A stretch of DNA of 64,000 nt from Telluribacter roseus (lineage in GTDB: Bacteria > Bacteroidota > Bacteroidia > Cytophagales > Spirosomataceae): the NCBI RefSeq assembly GCF_017355915.2, contig NZ_JAFEUV020000018.1, positions 39,726 through 103,725 on the forward strand, read 5' to 3'. The translations under genes and the position numbers were made by a program. The notes below the pieces were generated by a model. That model was not told the origin of the DNA and did not search any database. It saw only the letters and a list, made by a program, of their open reading frames with translations. Within the stretch, counting starts at the first letter, position 1; every line of letters begins with the position of its first letter. Positions 1-7,433 of this stretch are shown here, piece after piece.

Positions 1-490
1 CCGGTTCCAAACTGAACCGGGTCATCTCCGGGTCAGTTTGTCCGGCAGGTAGATCGTTGTAGCTGAATACCCGGTCACTCAGATCAGACGCTCCGATACT
101 CAACCTCAGGTAGCTGACGCCAATACCATTCCCTGCGGTGCTGATCAGCTCCCTGAGCAGGGCCTCCCGGGCTGCCGGTCTCATCCGGTTAAGCAGGATA
201 GCGCTGCCGCCCGTGAGGGTATAACCAAAGCCTTCGATATGCTGGTAGGTCTGACTATCATCTACCATAATGACCGGGCCACCAGTAGTATCTGCTGAAG
301 CTCCTATTCGCAATGCCTGCTGCCGCTGAAACAGTACCTGCCCGGCTGGATGGGTCAGCCATACGGCTACCTGCCCCGACTGATTATCCTGAACAGTAGT
401 TTGTTGTGTGGTATACTTTTTATTACAAGATAGTAGGCCCAGTAACAAAGGCAGCAGAAGCCATGCTGGGCTGTAAAGAATTGTACGCAT
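1..490 (-). CDS. GH30-family glycoside hydrolase lipoprotein (C-terminal part outside window)
   Basis: The gene begins with ATG at 490 and runs off the window at base 1, so only about 163 N-terminal residues are visible. It opens with a lipoprotein signal ending in LLGLLSC, so it is probably exported and lipid-anchored. The motifs IEGFGYTLTGGSA and VSYLRLSIGASDLS match the start of the barrel in GH30 glucosylceramidase/beta-glycosidases (family pattern GFGGxxT and RxPIGxSDFS). GH30 enzymes are retaining beta-glycosidases; the catalytic glutamates would lie outside this window, so activity cannot be judged. It is divergent from the RRM gene at 614, with a 123-bp shared upstream region. The family call is from memory of motifs. 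Confidence 0.82.
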   Translation of the reverse strand, partial: MRTILYSPAWLLLPLLLGLLSCNKKYTTQQTTVQDNQSGQVAVWLTHPAGQVLFQRQQALRIGASADTTGGPVIMVDDSQTYQHIEGFGYTLTGGSAILLNRMRPAAREALLRELISTAGNGIGVSYLRLSIGASDLSDRVFSYNDLPAGQTDPEMTRFSLEP

Positions 491-570
491 AATGGTAAGG
501 GTAAACGGCGGTGAAGCAGGTCTTCCAATTAATGTAAATACCTGCTGATTTTATCTAAAACAAAAAAAGC

Positions 571-578
571 TACATTTA
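571..578 (+). promoter_or_regulatory. Possible -7 promoter element for the RRM gene
   Basis: TACATTTA is one mismatch from the Bacteroidota -7 box TAnnTTTG and lies 35 nt before the ATG at 614, in an AT-rich stretch between divergent genes. No convincing -33 TTG is seen. Confidence 0.35.
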
Positions 579-613
579 CAAAAAAAACACATCTAGCTAA
601 CTATTAACTACAA

Positions 614-1321
614 ATGGACATCTTTGTGGGCAGCCTTCCCTTCAAAATGAAGGAAAGAGAATTGCAGGAGATCTTTGAGAAGTACGGAGAAGTATCTTCC
701 GTGAAGATCATCATCGATCATGAAACCCGACAGAATAAAGGGTTTGGCTTCGTTAAAATGCCCGACGAACAGCAGGCTCAGCATGCCATCTCGGAACTGA
801 ATGGTGTAGAGATAGACGGGCGTCCGCTCGTTGTAAACGAATCCAAGTTCAAGAAAGAGGCCGGTCGTCCCGGTGGCGATAGCCGTCCGGAAAGAAGTGG
901 TCCACGTCCACAGGGAAGCGGTCCTCGCCCTCAGGGTAGTGGCCCCCGCTCCGATAGCGGCAGCAGCCGTCCGGAAAGCGGGTATGGCAGCCGACCTGAC
1001 AGCAGCCGCTCAGACAGCGGTCGCTCAGACAGCAGCCGTACAGACAGCAGTCGCTCAGACAACAGCAGTTTCAAAAGAGGAAGCGGTGACTACCAGGGCC
1101 GAACCTTTGATCGTAACAGTGGCAGTGGCTCTCAGGGCAGCGGCGGATTTAGCTCCGGAGGTGACTTCAGCTGGGATGCAGGCGCTCAAAAAGGTAACTC
1201 ACGTAGAGGCAAAGACACCCGTAAAGACAGTGGCTCCGGCCGTAATGGCAATAAGGGTAGCTTTGACCGTAATAAAGGCAAAAAAGGAGGTAATCGCTGG
1301 GATTGGGATGATGATGAATAA
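614..1321 (+). CDS. RRM-domain RNA-binding protein with Arg/Ser/Gly/Asp-rich tail
   Basis: This 235-residue protein has one RNA recognition motif at about residues 1-80. RNP2 is IFVGSL (3-8) and RNP1 is KGFGFVKM (42-49), with the aromatic residues that stack on RNA bases. Proteins of this kind bind single-stranded RNA in the cytoplasm and are common in Bacteroidota and cyanobacteria, often as cold-responsive proteins. The tail from about residue 84 is low complexity: GPRPQGS repeats, a block of five-residue DSSRS-like repeats, then Gly/Lys-rich sequence ending in WDWDDDE. At 155 residues it is longer than the usual Gly-rich tail of bacterial RRM proteins and resembles disordered tails that promote condensation, which is inference. 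It is followed 39 bp later by the aldose-epimerase-like gene. Confidence 0.93.
   Translation: MDIFVGSLPFKMKERELQEIFEKYGEVSSVKIIIDHETRQNKGFGFVKMPDEQQAQHAISELNGVEIDGRPLVVNESKFKKEAGRPGGDSRPERSGPRPQGSGPRPQGSGPRSDSGSSRPESGYGSRPDSSRSDSGRSDSSRTDSSRSDNSSFKRGSGDYQGRTFDRNSGSGSQGSGGFSSGGDFSWDAGAQKGNSRRGKDTRKDSGSGRNGNKGSFDRNKGKKGGNRWDWDDDE
998..1069 (+). repeat. 15-bp tandem repeat encoding DSSRS units
   Basis: About 4.7 imperfect copies of a 15-bp unit (consensus GACAGCAGCCGCTCA) lie inside the RRM gene. The period is in frame and gives repeated Asp-Ser-Ser/Gly-Arg-Ser/Thr. A shorter 21-bp GPRPQGS duplication precedes it at about 900-945. In-frame repeats allow the tail length to vary by slippage. Confidence 0.9.
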
Positions 1322-1360
1322 GTCTTTTCAACTCCATTACAATCCTATTCATAATCATAC

Positions 1361-2236
1361 ATGCATACAATTGAGAACAATCAGCTAAGAGTAACCGTCA
1401 AGGAAACCGGAGCTGAACTTTGCCGGATTCAATCAGTAATTACCGGTATGGATTACTTGTGGGACGGTAACCCGGATATCTGGCCCAGCCATGCACCGGT
1501 ACTTTTCCCCATTATAGGTGAACTGAAAGAAGGTACTTACCACTACCAGGGCAACAACTACCAGCTCAATCGACACGGTTTCGTTCGGAACAACCCTAAG
1601 GTGAGGCTGGCCGACAGTACCGACAACAGTCTGCGCTTCACACTGAGCTACGACGAAGACTTGCTGCTGGCTTACCCGTTCCGGTTTGAGTTTAACATCC
1701 GTTATACGCTGGAAGATAACCGCATCATCGTACACCACGAGGTAAAAAATCTGGGAGACGATGTGATGTTGTTCTCGATAGGCGGGCACCCTGCCTTCAG
1801 GTGTCCACGTCAGAATGGTGAAAACTATGATGACTTCTACCTGGAATTTGAGCAGCGCGAAACCGTATCCCGCTGGTTACTGACCGACAAGGGGCTGCTA
1901 AGCGGCGAAACTGAACCCGTCTTAAAGGATACCAAAAACCTGCCCATATATCACAGGTTATTTGATCAGGATGCACTGGTGTTCAAGGATTTAAAATCTA
2001 CCAAAGTTAGCCTTAAGAGCAGGAAGTCAGATCAGGTAGTGGCTTTGTATTTTGGTGATTTTCCGTACCTGGGCATCTGGGCCAAGCCCAAAGGTGACTA
2101 TGTATGTATAGAGCCCTGGCACGGAGTAGCCGACAGCCATGATACGGACCAGAACCTCGAAACCAAGGAAGGGATCATCAGGTTACAGGGGGGTGGTACT
2201 TTCACGGCCTCCTATACCATCGAGATCATCGAGTAA
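1361..2236 (+). CDS. Aldose 1-epimerase family protein (LacX-like)
   Basis: The 291-residue product is the usual size for LacX-like members of the galactose mutarotase superfamily, which interconvert alpha and beta anomers of sugars or phosphosugars in the cytoplasm. It has no signal peptide. The conserved histidines are visible as H72 in NRHGFVRN and H143 in GGHPAFRCP, matching the two active-site histidines of the family. The start of the beta-sandwich (TVKETGAEL, WPSHAPVLFPIIG) is typical. The exact substrate cannot be read from sequence. The gene is preceded by the RRM gene with no terminator between them and ends at a bidirectional terminator. Confidence 0.85.
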   Translation: MHTIENNQLRVTVKETGAELCRIQSVITGMDYLWDGNPDIWPSHAPVLFPIIGELKEGTYHYQGNNYQLNRHGFVRNNPKVRLADSTDNSLRFTLSYDEDLLLAYPFRFEFNIRYTLEDNRIIVHHEVKNLGDDVMLFSIGGHPAFRCPRQNGENYDDFYLEFEQRETVSRWLLTDKGLLSGETEPVLKDTKNLPIYHRLFDQDALVFKDLKSTKVSLKSRKSDQVVALYFGDFPYLGIWAKPKGDYVCIEPWHGVADSHDTDQNLETKEGIIRLQGGGTFTASYTIEIIE

Positions 2237-2264
2237 CAGATACGTACTTACTTAGCAGATATAG

Positions 2265-2298
2265 AAAAGCCCCCGCCAGAAACCTGGTCGGGGGCTTT
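2265..2298. terminator. Bidirectional intrinsic terminator
   Basis: An 11-bp stem (AAAAGCCCCCG / CGGGGGCTTTG region) with A/T flanks on both sides sits between the convergent genes ending at 2236 and 2326. Confidence 0.85.
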
Positions 2299-2325
2299 GT
2301 AGTTGAAATGAGCCATCAACTAGTA

Positions 2326-3483
2326 TCAGGGTTTCAGCACCACCTTTACGCAGTCATCTTTCTTGTGCTTAAACATTTCGTAACCACGTGATGCATCAAT
2401 CAGAGGAATCTCGTGGGTGATAATATCATTAAGGACTACTTTCTGGTCCTTCACCAGGTCAAAGAGGTGATCGATATAGCGCTGCACCATGGCCTGCCCC
2501 ATCTTGATGGTGAGTCCTTTGTCAAAAATACGGTGAAGCGGAAAGTTATTATACGGACTGCCGTATACTCCTACCACGGTAACCGTACCTCCACGCCGTA
2601 CTGCTTCAAAACATTGCTCCAGAACCTTAACGGTACCTTTTTCCAGCATCAGGGTAGCCTTTACCTTATCCAGCGTACTGCGCTCGGCTTCCACGCCTAC
2701 GGCATCCACGCATACATCGGCTCCCCGCCCGGAGGTCATCTCCCGGATGGCTTCAATTACATCTACCTTGTGGGGGTTCAGTACCTCTACGTTGTTGTTC
2801 TTTTTGGCCATGTCGAGGCGGTAGTCCAGCGGATCAATGGCAATCACCCGTTTGGCCCCCTGCAGCCAGGCCGCCTTCTGGGCCATCAGCCCCACCGGCC
2901 CCGAACCAAAGATCGCTACCGTTTCGCCCCCTTTCAGATTGGCCCAGTCAATGGCTGCCCAACCCGTTGGAAATATATCCGTCAGGAACAGGACCTGCTC
3001 GTCGGTCATGCCTTCGGGTACTTTTCGTACGTTAAATTCAGAATACTGAACACGGGCGTATTCAGCCTGTCCGCCGGCGTAGCCACCATAGATATCGGTG
3101 TAGCCATAGAGTCCGGCCCCTTTGCCACTCAACATGTTCCCCTCAGGTCCGTAGAACTCAGGGTTAGAGTTTTCACAATGGGTATGCAGGTCATTGTTAC
3201 AGAAGAAGCAGCCCCCACAGGCAACCGGAAAGGGCACCACTACCCGGTCGCCTTTTTTAAGATTTTTAACATTGGGACCTACCTCCTCTACTACTCCCAT
3301 AAACTCATGACCCAGAATCTGATTGCGTAGCTGGGGGAAGAATCCATCGTAGATGTGCAGGTCAGAGCCACAAATGGCGGTAGAAGTCACCTTCAGAATA
3401 ACATCACCTTTCATTTCAATACGCGGATCTTCGACGGTGTCTACTCTGATATCACCAATCTTGTGGAAAACAGCTGCTTTCAT
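2326..3483 (-). CDS. Zinc-dependent alcohol dehydrogenase (formaldehyde dehydrogenase-like)
   Basis: This 385-residue medium-chain dehydrogenase would oxidise an alcohol, or possibly formaldehyde, with NAD(P). Catalytic zinc ligands are C38 (ICGSDLH) and H59-E60 (GHE). The structural zinc site is complete with C89, C92, C95 and C103 (CGGCFFCNNDLHTHC). The Rossmann motif GSGPVG is at 193-198. The long insert after the structural zinc lobe resembles the glutathione-independent formaldehyde dehydrogenase subgroup, and such enzymes are frequent in Bacteroidota stress loci. It is cytoplasmic, single-gene, and convergent with the epimerase gene. The substrate is uncertain. Confidence 0.9.
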   Translation of the reverse strand: MKAAVFHKIGDIRVDTVEDPRIEMKGDVILKVTSTAICGSDLHIYDGFFPQLRNQILGHEFMGVVEEVGPNVKNLKKGDRVVVPFPVACGGCFFCNNDLHTHCENSNPEFYGPEGNMLSGKGAGLYGYTDIYGGYAGGQAEYARVQYSEFNVRKVPEGMTDEQVLFLTDIFPTGWAAIDWANLKGGETVAIFGSGPVGLMAQKAAWLQGAKRVIAIDPLDYRLDMAKKNNNVEVLNPHKVDVIEAIREMTSGRGADVCVDAVGVEAERSTLDKVKATLMLEKGTVKVLEQCFEAVRRGGTVTVVGVYGSPYNNFPLHRIFDKGLTIKMGQAMVQRYIDHLFDLVKDQKVVLNDIITHEIPLIDASRGYEMFKHKKDDCVKVVLKP

Positions 3484-3604
3484 AGTATTCTTGTTGAAGT
3501 GTGAATAAACAATTTACCACCAGTACCGCCAAAAAAATCAAGCCAGCCTCCGGCTTTTCCCACAACACTACTACTCCAGGAACCACCATATCCTAAACTA
3601 ACGT

Positions 3605-3612
3605 TACCTTTG
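3605..3612 (+). promoter_or_regulatory. Bacteroidota -7 promoter element
   Basis: TACCTTTG matches TAnnTTTG exactly and lies 18 nt before the ATG at 3631, implying a very short leader. It also rules out the in-frame TTG at 3610 as a start, because that codon is inside the promoter. Confidence 0.65.
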
Positions 3613-3630
3613 CATCCGAATCACAGCAGA

Positions 3631-5841
3631 ATGAGTAGCGCCTTGACACAGAAGATCTTATTTATTACCCCTCCGTTTACCCAGCTCAATACCCCCTACC
3701 CGGCCACGGCGTATCTCAAAGGCTTTCTGAACACCAGAGGCTACGAGTCGCACCAGGCCGACCTGGGTATAGAGGTGATCCTGAGACTATTTTCTTCCAA
3801 GGGGTTACGGCGGATGTTTGCGGAGCTGGAGGCCTCGGATGTGGAGCTTTCTGACAACAGCTACCGCATCTACGCCCTGCGCGACGAGTACATTAGTACC
3901 ATCGACCCGGTGATCCGATTCCTGCAGAACAAAAACCCGACACTGGCCCACAGCATCTGCGACCGGAGCTACCTGCCCGAAGCCTCGCGTTTTGAGCAGC
4001 TCGACGAGCTGGATTGGGCTTTTGGTACCATGGGCATCCAGGACAAGGCGCGGCACCTGGCCACGCTGTACCTCGAGGACCTGGGGGATCTGATTCAGGA
4101 GGCCATTGACCCGCATTTTGGATTTAGCCGCTACGCCGAGAGGCTGGGGCGTACCGCTACGCATTTTGACGAAATTGAAGCCACTTTACTGGCGCCTGAT
4201 ACACTTATCTCCTCCCTACTGGTAGATCTGCTCGAGCAGAAAATTCAGCAGTGGCAGCCTACCGTGGTGTGTCTGACGGTGCCCTTCCCGGGCAACCTGT
4301 ACGGGGCCTTCAAATGCGGACAGTACATTAAGCGCCACTACCCGCAGATAGCCTTGGTGATGGGAGGTGGATACGCCAATACCGAACTTCGTACTCTGCG
4401 CGAACCACGGGTATTTGACTATATAGATTACATCAGCCTCGACGACGGTGAAGCGCCGCTTATCAACCTGCTGGAGTACCTGTCGGGCCAGCGGGAGCAG
4501 CGGGAGCTAAAACGGGTATTTGCCCGCACCGACGGAACGGTCATCTACTACAACGGAGCCAAAGAAAAGGACGTCTCCCAGCGCGATACCGGTACTCCCG
4601 ACTACGGCGATCTGCCGCTACACGAGTACCTGTCGGTGATCGAGATCGTCAACCCCATGCACCGGCTGTGGAGCGATGGTCGCTGGAACAAGCTGACCCT
4701 GGCCCACGGATGCTACTGGGGCAAGTGCTCGTTCTGTGACATCTCACTGGACTACATCAAGCGCTATGAGCCCGTTACAGCCTCCCTCCTATGCGACCGC
4801 ATCGAAGAGATCATCGAGCAGACGGGACAGAATGGGTTTCACTTCGTGGACGAGGCCGCTCCTCCGGCCCTGCTCCGTGACCTGGCGCTGGAGATCATCC
4901 GCCGCAAGCTGACGGTAGTGTGGTGGACCAACATTCGTTTTGAGAAGAACTTCACGGCGGACCTGTGTCAGCTCCTGAAAGCCTCCGGCTGTATAGCCGT
5001 ATCGGGCGGATTGGAGGTGGCCTCGGACCGCCTGCTCGAGCGCATGAAAAAGGGGGTAACTGTAGCTCAGGTAGCCCGCGTGGCCGATGGATTTACGCAG
5101 GCGGGTATTATGGTACATGCCTACCTGATGTACGGCTTCCCCACCCAGACGGCGCTGGAAACCATAGACTCCCTGGAGATGGTCCGGCAGCTGTTCCAGC
5201 TGGGGGTAGTGCAGTCGGGCTTCTGGCACCGCTTTGCCATGACAGCCCACAGCCCTGTGGGGCTGCATCCGGCGGAGTTTGATGTGATGCGCATTGGTCC
5301 TGACTTTGGGGGATTTGCCGACAATGACCTCTTCCACGATGACCCCACCGGTGCTGATCATGACCTGTTTGCCGAAGGACTCAGGAAGTCTCTCTTCAAC
5401 TACATGCACGGTGTTGGCTTCGACATGCCGCTTAAGAAATGGTTTGATTTCAAAGTACCTCCTACCTCCATTCCCCCTAACTACATTGAGCGTAGTATCA
5501 ATGATGCTACCGATGGTCAAGCTCGCCCCAATGCGCTGGCCGTATGGCTGGGAGGTCAGCCCTCGCTGACGGTGTTTGAGCAGAAGCAGGGCCGACAGGT
5601 AGTAGAGATCGCTGAGCTGGAATTTTACAGCAAGAAGAATCACTGGGTACTTACCACCCATGTACTACTGGCCGACTGGCTGGTGGATACCCTGCCTCAA
5701 CTGGCCATTGGGACGCACGAGCCCCTGTCGATGCAGCAGCTAAAAGCCCGCTATGAGCAGGCCGGACTCGGCAGCTTTGACGACTTCAGGCACTCGTACG
5801 TGTGGAAGGAGTTGCATCAGAACGGACTGCTGGTAGTTTAA
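3631..5841 (+). CDS. B12-binding-type radical SAM protein
   Basis: The 736-residue protein (ATG at 3631) has an N-terminal region of unknown fold, a cobalamin-binding-like domain at about 205-285 (VVCLTVPFPG, LVMGGGYAN) and a radical SAM core from about 355. The cluster cysteines are C361, C366 and C369 in GCYWGKCSFCD, spaced CX4CX2C instead of the textbook CX3CX2C. I see no DXHXXG cobalamin motif, so B12 may bind without a lower His ligand, or not at all. Known relatives perform methylations and other radical reactions on peptides or small molecules. No precursor peptide or biosynthetic partner gene is adjacent, so the substrate is unknown. The gene ends at a strong terminator. Confidence 0.85.
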   Translation: MSSALTQKILFITPPFTQLNTPYPATAYLKGFLNTRGYESHQADLGIEVILRLFSSKGLRRMFAELEASDVELSDNSYRIYALRDEYISTIDPVIRFLQNKNPTLAHSICDRSYLPEASRFEQLDELDWAFGTMGIQDKARHLATLYLEDLGDLIQEAIDPHFGFSRYAERLGRTATHFDEIEATLLAPDTLISSLLVDLLEQKIQQWQPTVVCLTVPFPGNLYGAFKCGQYIKRHYPQIALVMGGGYANTELRTLREPRVFDYIDYISLDDGEAPLINLLEYLSGQREQRELKRVFARTDGTVIYYNGAKEKDVSQRDTGTPDYGDLPLHEYLSVIEIVNPMHRLWSDGRWNKLTLAHGCYWGKCSFCDISLDYIKRYEPVTASLLCDRIEEIIEQTGQNGFHFVDEAAPPALLRDLALEIIRRKLTVVWWTNIRFEKNFTADLCQLLKASGCIAVSGGLEVASDRLLERMKKGVTVAQVARVADGFTQAGIMVHAYLMYGFPTQTALETIDSLEMVRQLFQLGVVQSGFWHRFAMTAHSPVGLHPAEFDVMRIGPDFGGFADNDLFHDDPTGADHDLFAEGLRKSLFNYMHGVGFDMPLKKWFDFKVPPTSIPPNYIERSINDATDGQARPNALAVWLGGQPSLTVFEQKQGRQVVEIAELEFYSKKNHWVLTTHVLLADWLVDTLPQLAIGTHEPLSMQQLKARYEQAGLGSFDDFRHSYVWKELHQNGLLVV

Positions 5842-5866
5842 AGAGAAAACGAAATTCCATTTATAG

Positions 5867-5908
5867 AAAAAGAGAGGAGCCAGTAGTAGTGCTGGCTCCT
5901 CTCTTTTT
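5867..5908. terminator. Strong bidirectional intrinsic terminator
   Basis: A perfect 17-bp stem (5867-5883 with 5892-5908) with A and T runs built into the arms serves the convergent genes at 5841 and 5922. Confidence 0.9.
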
Positions 5909-5921
5909 GCTTATGTACTTA

Positions 5922-6638
5922 TTATTCAAGCATGCCTTCGTCAGTACCTTGAACATCGTTCATGGTCAGCGTCTCCCCGGTTTCCATGTAGGATTTGAAG
6001 TTCAGAACATCATCCTTTACGATATCCTCAAACATGGGGTTCAGCAGGCGGGCCAGTTCTTTACCGGGCACCCCCAGCGGTGCCTTATAGGTAATCACTA
6101 CGTGCAGGGTAGTACCCAGGGCTCCCTGATCCAGGAACTCCACCTTACCGGCATTCTCAATGGTGGAGTCCAGTAACGAACGCCAGCTTAGCAGACGGCC
6201 CGGCTCATCCTTCACGATCTCGGCTTTCCAGCTTACGCTGCCAATACCTCCGGGTCCGGTTGCGGTCCATTCGGAGGTCTTGCTGTCCAGCTCATGTACT
6301 TTTTTGATATGGCTCATAAAGAGCGGCAGGTTTTCGAGCTTGCGCCAGAAGTTGTATACATCCATACGGTTGCGGTTAACCGTCATGTTGACGCGGATGT
6401 TGATGTTCTGGCTGTGCTCCTGCGCCGGACGGTCCTCGATCATACCGTGTACCGGACAGTAGCCCGTGGTACCTCTGAACAGCAGGTACCCTCCCAGCAG
6501 AGCCTCCGTCATACTGGTTCGTCTACTGGTCAGAGCGTCGTACAGCAGGTACGAACCACCTAACACGGACAGGATACGCTCCGTAGAGCCAACATTGATT
6601 TTCTGGTTTCGCAGGATCGGACTATATGCGTCTTTCAT
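5922..6638 (-). CDS. Membrane-anchored SRPBCC protein with YgaP-like N-terminus
   Basis: The 238-residue protein combines two parts. Residues about 15-65 resemble the DUF2892/YgaP-type transmembrane hairpin: two short hydrophobic segments, LSVLGGSYLLYDAL and ALLGGYLLFRG, followed by the typical GYCPV. Residues about 80-225 are an SRPBCC/polyketide-cyclase-like domain (VNRNRMDVYNFWRKLENLPLF; SWRSLLDSTIENAGKVEF), a hydrophobic-ligand pocket fold. The combination is common in Bacteroidota and Proteobacteria stress-associated loci but has no assigned reaction. It is monocistronic, between two terminators. Confidence 0.82.
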   Translation of the reverse strand: MKDAYSPILRNQKINVGSTERILSVLGGSYLLYDALTSRRTSMTEALLGGYLLFRGTTGYCPVHGMIEDRPAQEHSQNINIRVNMTVNRNRMDVYNFWRKLENLPLFMSHIKKVHELDSKTSEWTATGPGGIGSVSWKAEIVKDEPGRLLSWRSLLDSTIENAGKVEFLDQGALGTTLHVVITYKAPLGVPGKELARLLNPMFEDIVKDDVLNFKSYMETGETLTMNDVQGTDEGMLE

Positions 6639-6773
6639 AACATGTATCTACTTGGTGTGGTGTAGCTATAACCAGGAGCACTGGCGGGTTGTTTGCGCGA
6701 GTTTCACCCAATATACCCTTAGGAGCTTTGGTGATAGGCCCCGGAAACTGCCCTTACTCCCTTTAAAAACAAA

Positions 6774-6800
6774 AACACCGGCTATGAATCTGCCGGTGTT
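6774..6800 (-). terminator. Intrinsic terminator for the GAF gene
   Basis: A 9-bp stem AACACCGGC/GCCGGTGTT, read on the minus strand, is followed by TTTGTTTTT. It lies just after the GAF gene. Confidence 0.8.
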
Positions 6801-6827
6801 TCATATACTTACGCCCTAAGGGTAGAC

Positions 6828-7307
6828 TTATTCCTTACCTCTGATCAGGCAGCGGCTCATTTCTTCCCCTATTTTCATCAGCTCGCTTACCTCTTCCTCC
6901 GTAAAGTCATAGGGAACGGGCTTGGCTATTCCCAATACCCCGTGCAATTCGCCCTCCAGCATCATAGGGGCGGCTATGGAGCCTTCTACTTTAGTTTCGC
7001 GGGCAGCGGGCCGTGCTACGCCCGATTCGTCGGTCTGGAGGTTGCACATCTCCACGGGTTCACGGCGCTCGGCGGCGATGCCGGCCATGCCTTTGCCAAT
7101 GGGTATCTCCTGCATTTTGGGAAGCAGAAACTCAGGAATGCCCTGCTGCGCCTGCAGCTTCAGGAGCTGGCTCCCCTCGTCCAGAAAGTGAATGGTACCG
7201 GTGGTACAATCGAAAGCCTCGATTATATCCGAAAGTAGTAACTGCCAGTCAACCGCCGACGGCACTGATTGTAATGAGCTATAGATGGATGAAGTGTTGG
7301 TTCTCAT
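6828..7307 (-). CDS. Stand-alone GAF domain protein
   Basis: This 159-residue cytoplasmic protein consists of a single GAF domain at about residues 15-155. Characteristic features are FDCTTGTIHFLDEG, GKGMAGIAAERREPV and GSIAAPMMLEGELHGVLGIAKP. GAF domains bind small molecules or chromophores, but no bilin-anchoring Cys is at a recognisable position. With no output domain it probably acts as a ligand sensor or through a partner, possibly as a free-methionine-sulfoxide-reductase-like protein. That enzyme's three catalytic cysteines are not visible, so I do not assign it. Confidence 0.85.
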   Translation of the reverse strand: MRTNTSSIYSSLQSVPSAVDWQLLLSDIIEAFDCTTGTIHFLDEGSQLLKLQAQQGIPEFLLPKMQEIPIGKGMAGIAAERREPVEMCNLQTDESGVARPAARETKVEGSIAAPMMLEGELHGVLGIAKPVPYDFTEEEVSELMKIGEEMSRCLIRGKE

Positions 7308-7433
7308 ACTATGTTAGAATTATAAGATAAATCACGGAATGCAGTAGCTTGCTTTTATGCCCGGTAATATAGCCAAACAAGCAGCACTTTCCTTAGGTTT
7401 ACATTCTCTTATAGTTTATACACATCTTACCTG

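Noticed and set aside
873..1388. 171-codon open frame overlapping the RRM gene
   Set aside because: It is the second reading of the repetitive tail and shows only Ala/Val-rich low complexity; the RRM frame has motifs and codon use.
2413..3330. 305-codon frame on the plus strand across the alcohol dehydrogenase
   Set aside because: It is antisense to a complete, motif-rich enzyme and shows no domain.
3610..3630. TTG start for the radical SAM protein
   Set aside because: The TTG is part of the TACCTTTG promoter box; the ATG at 3631 is the better start.
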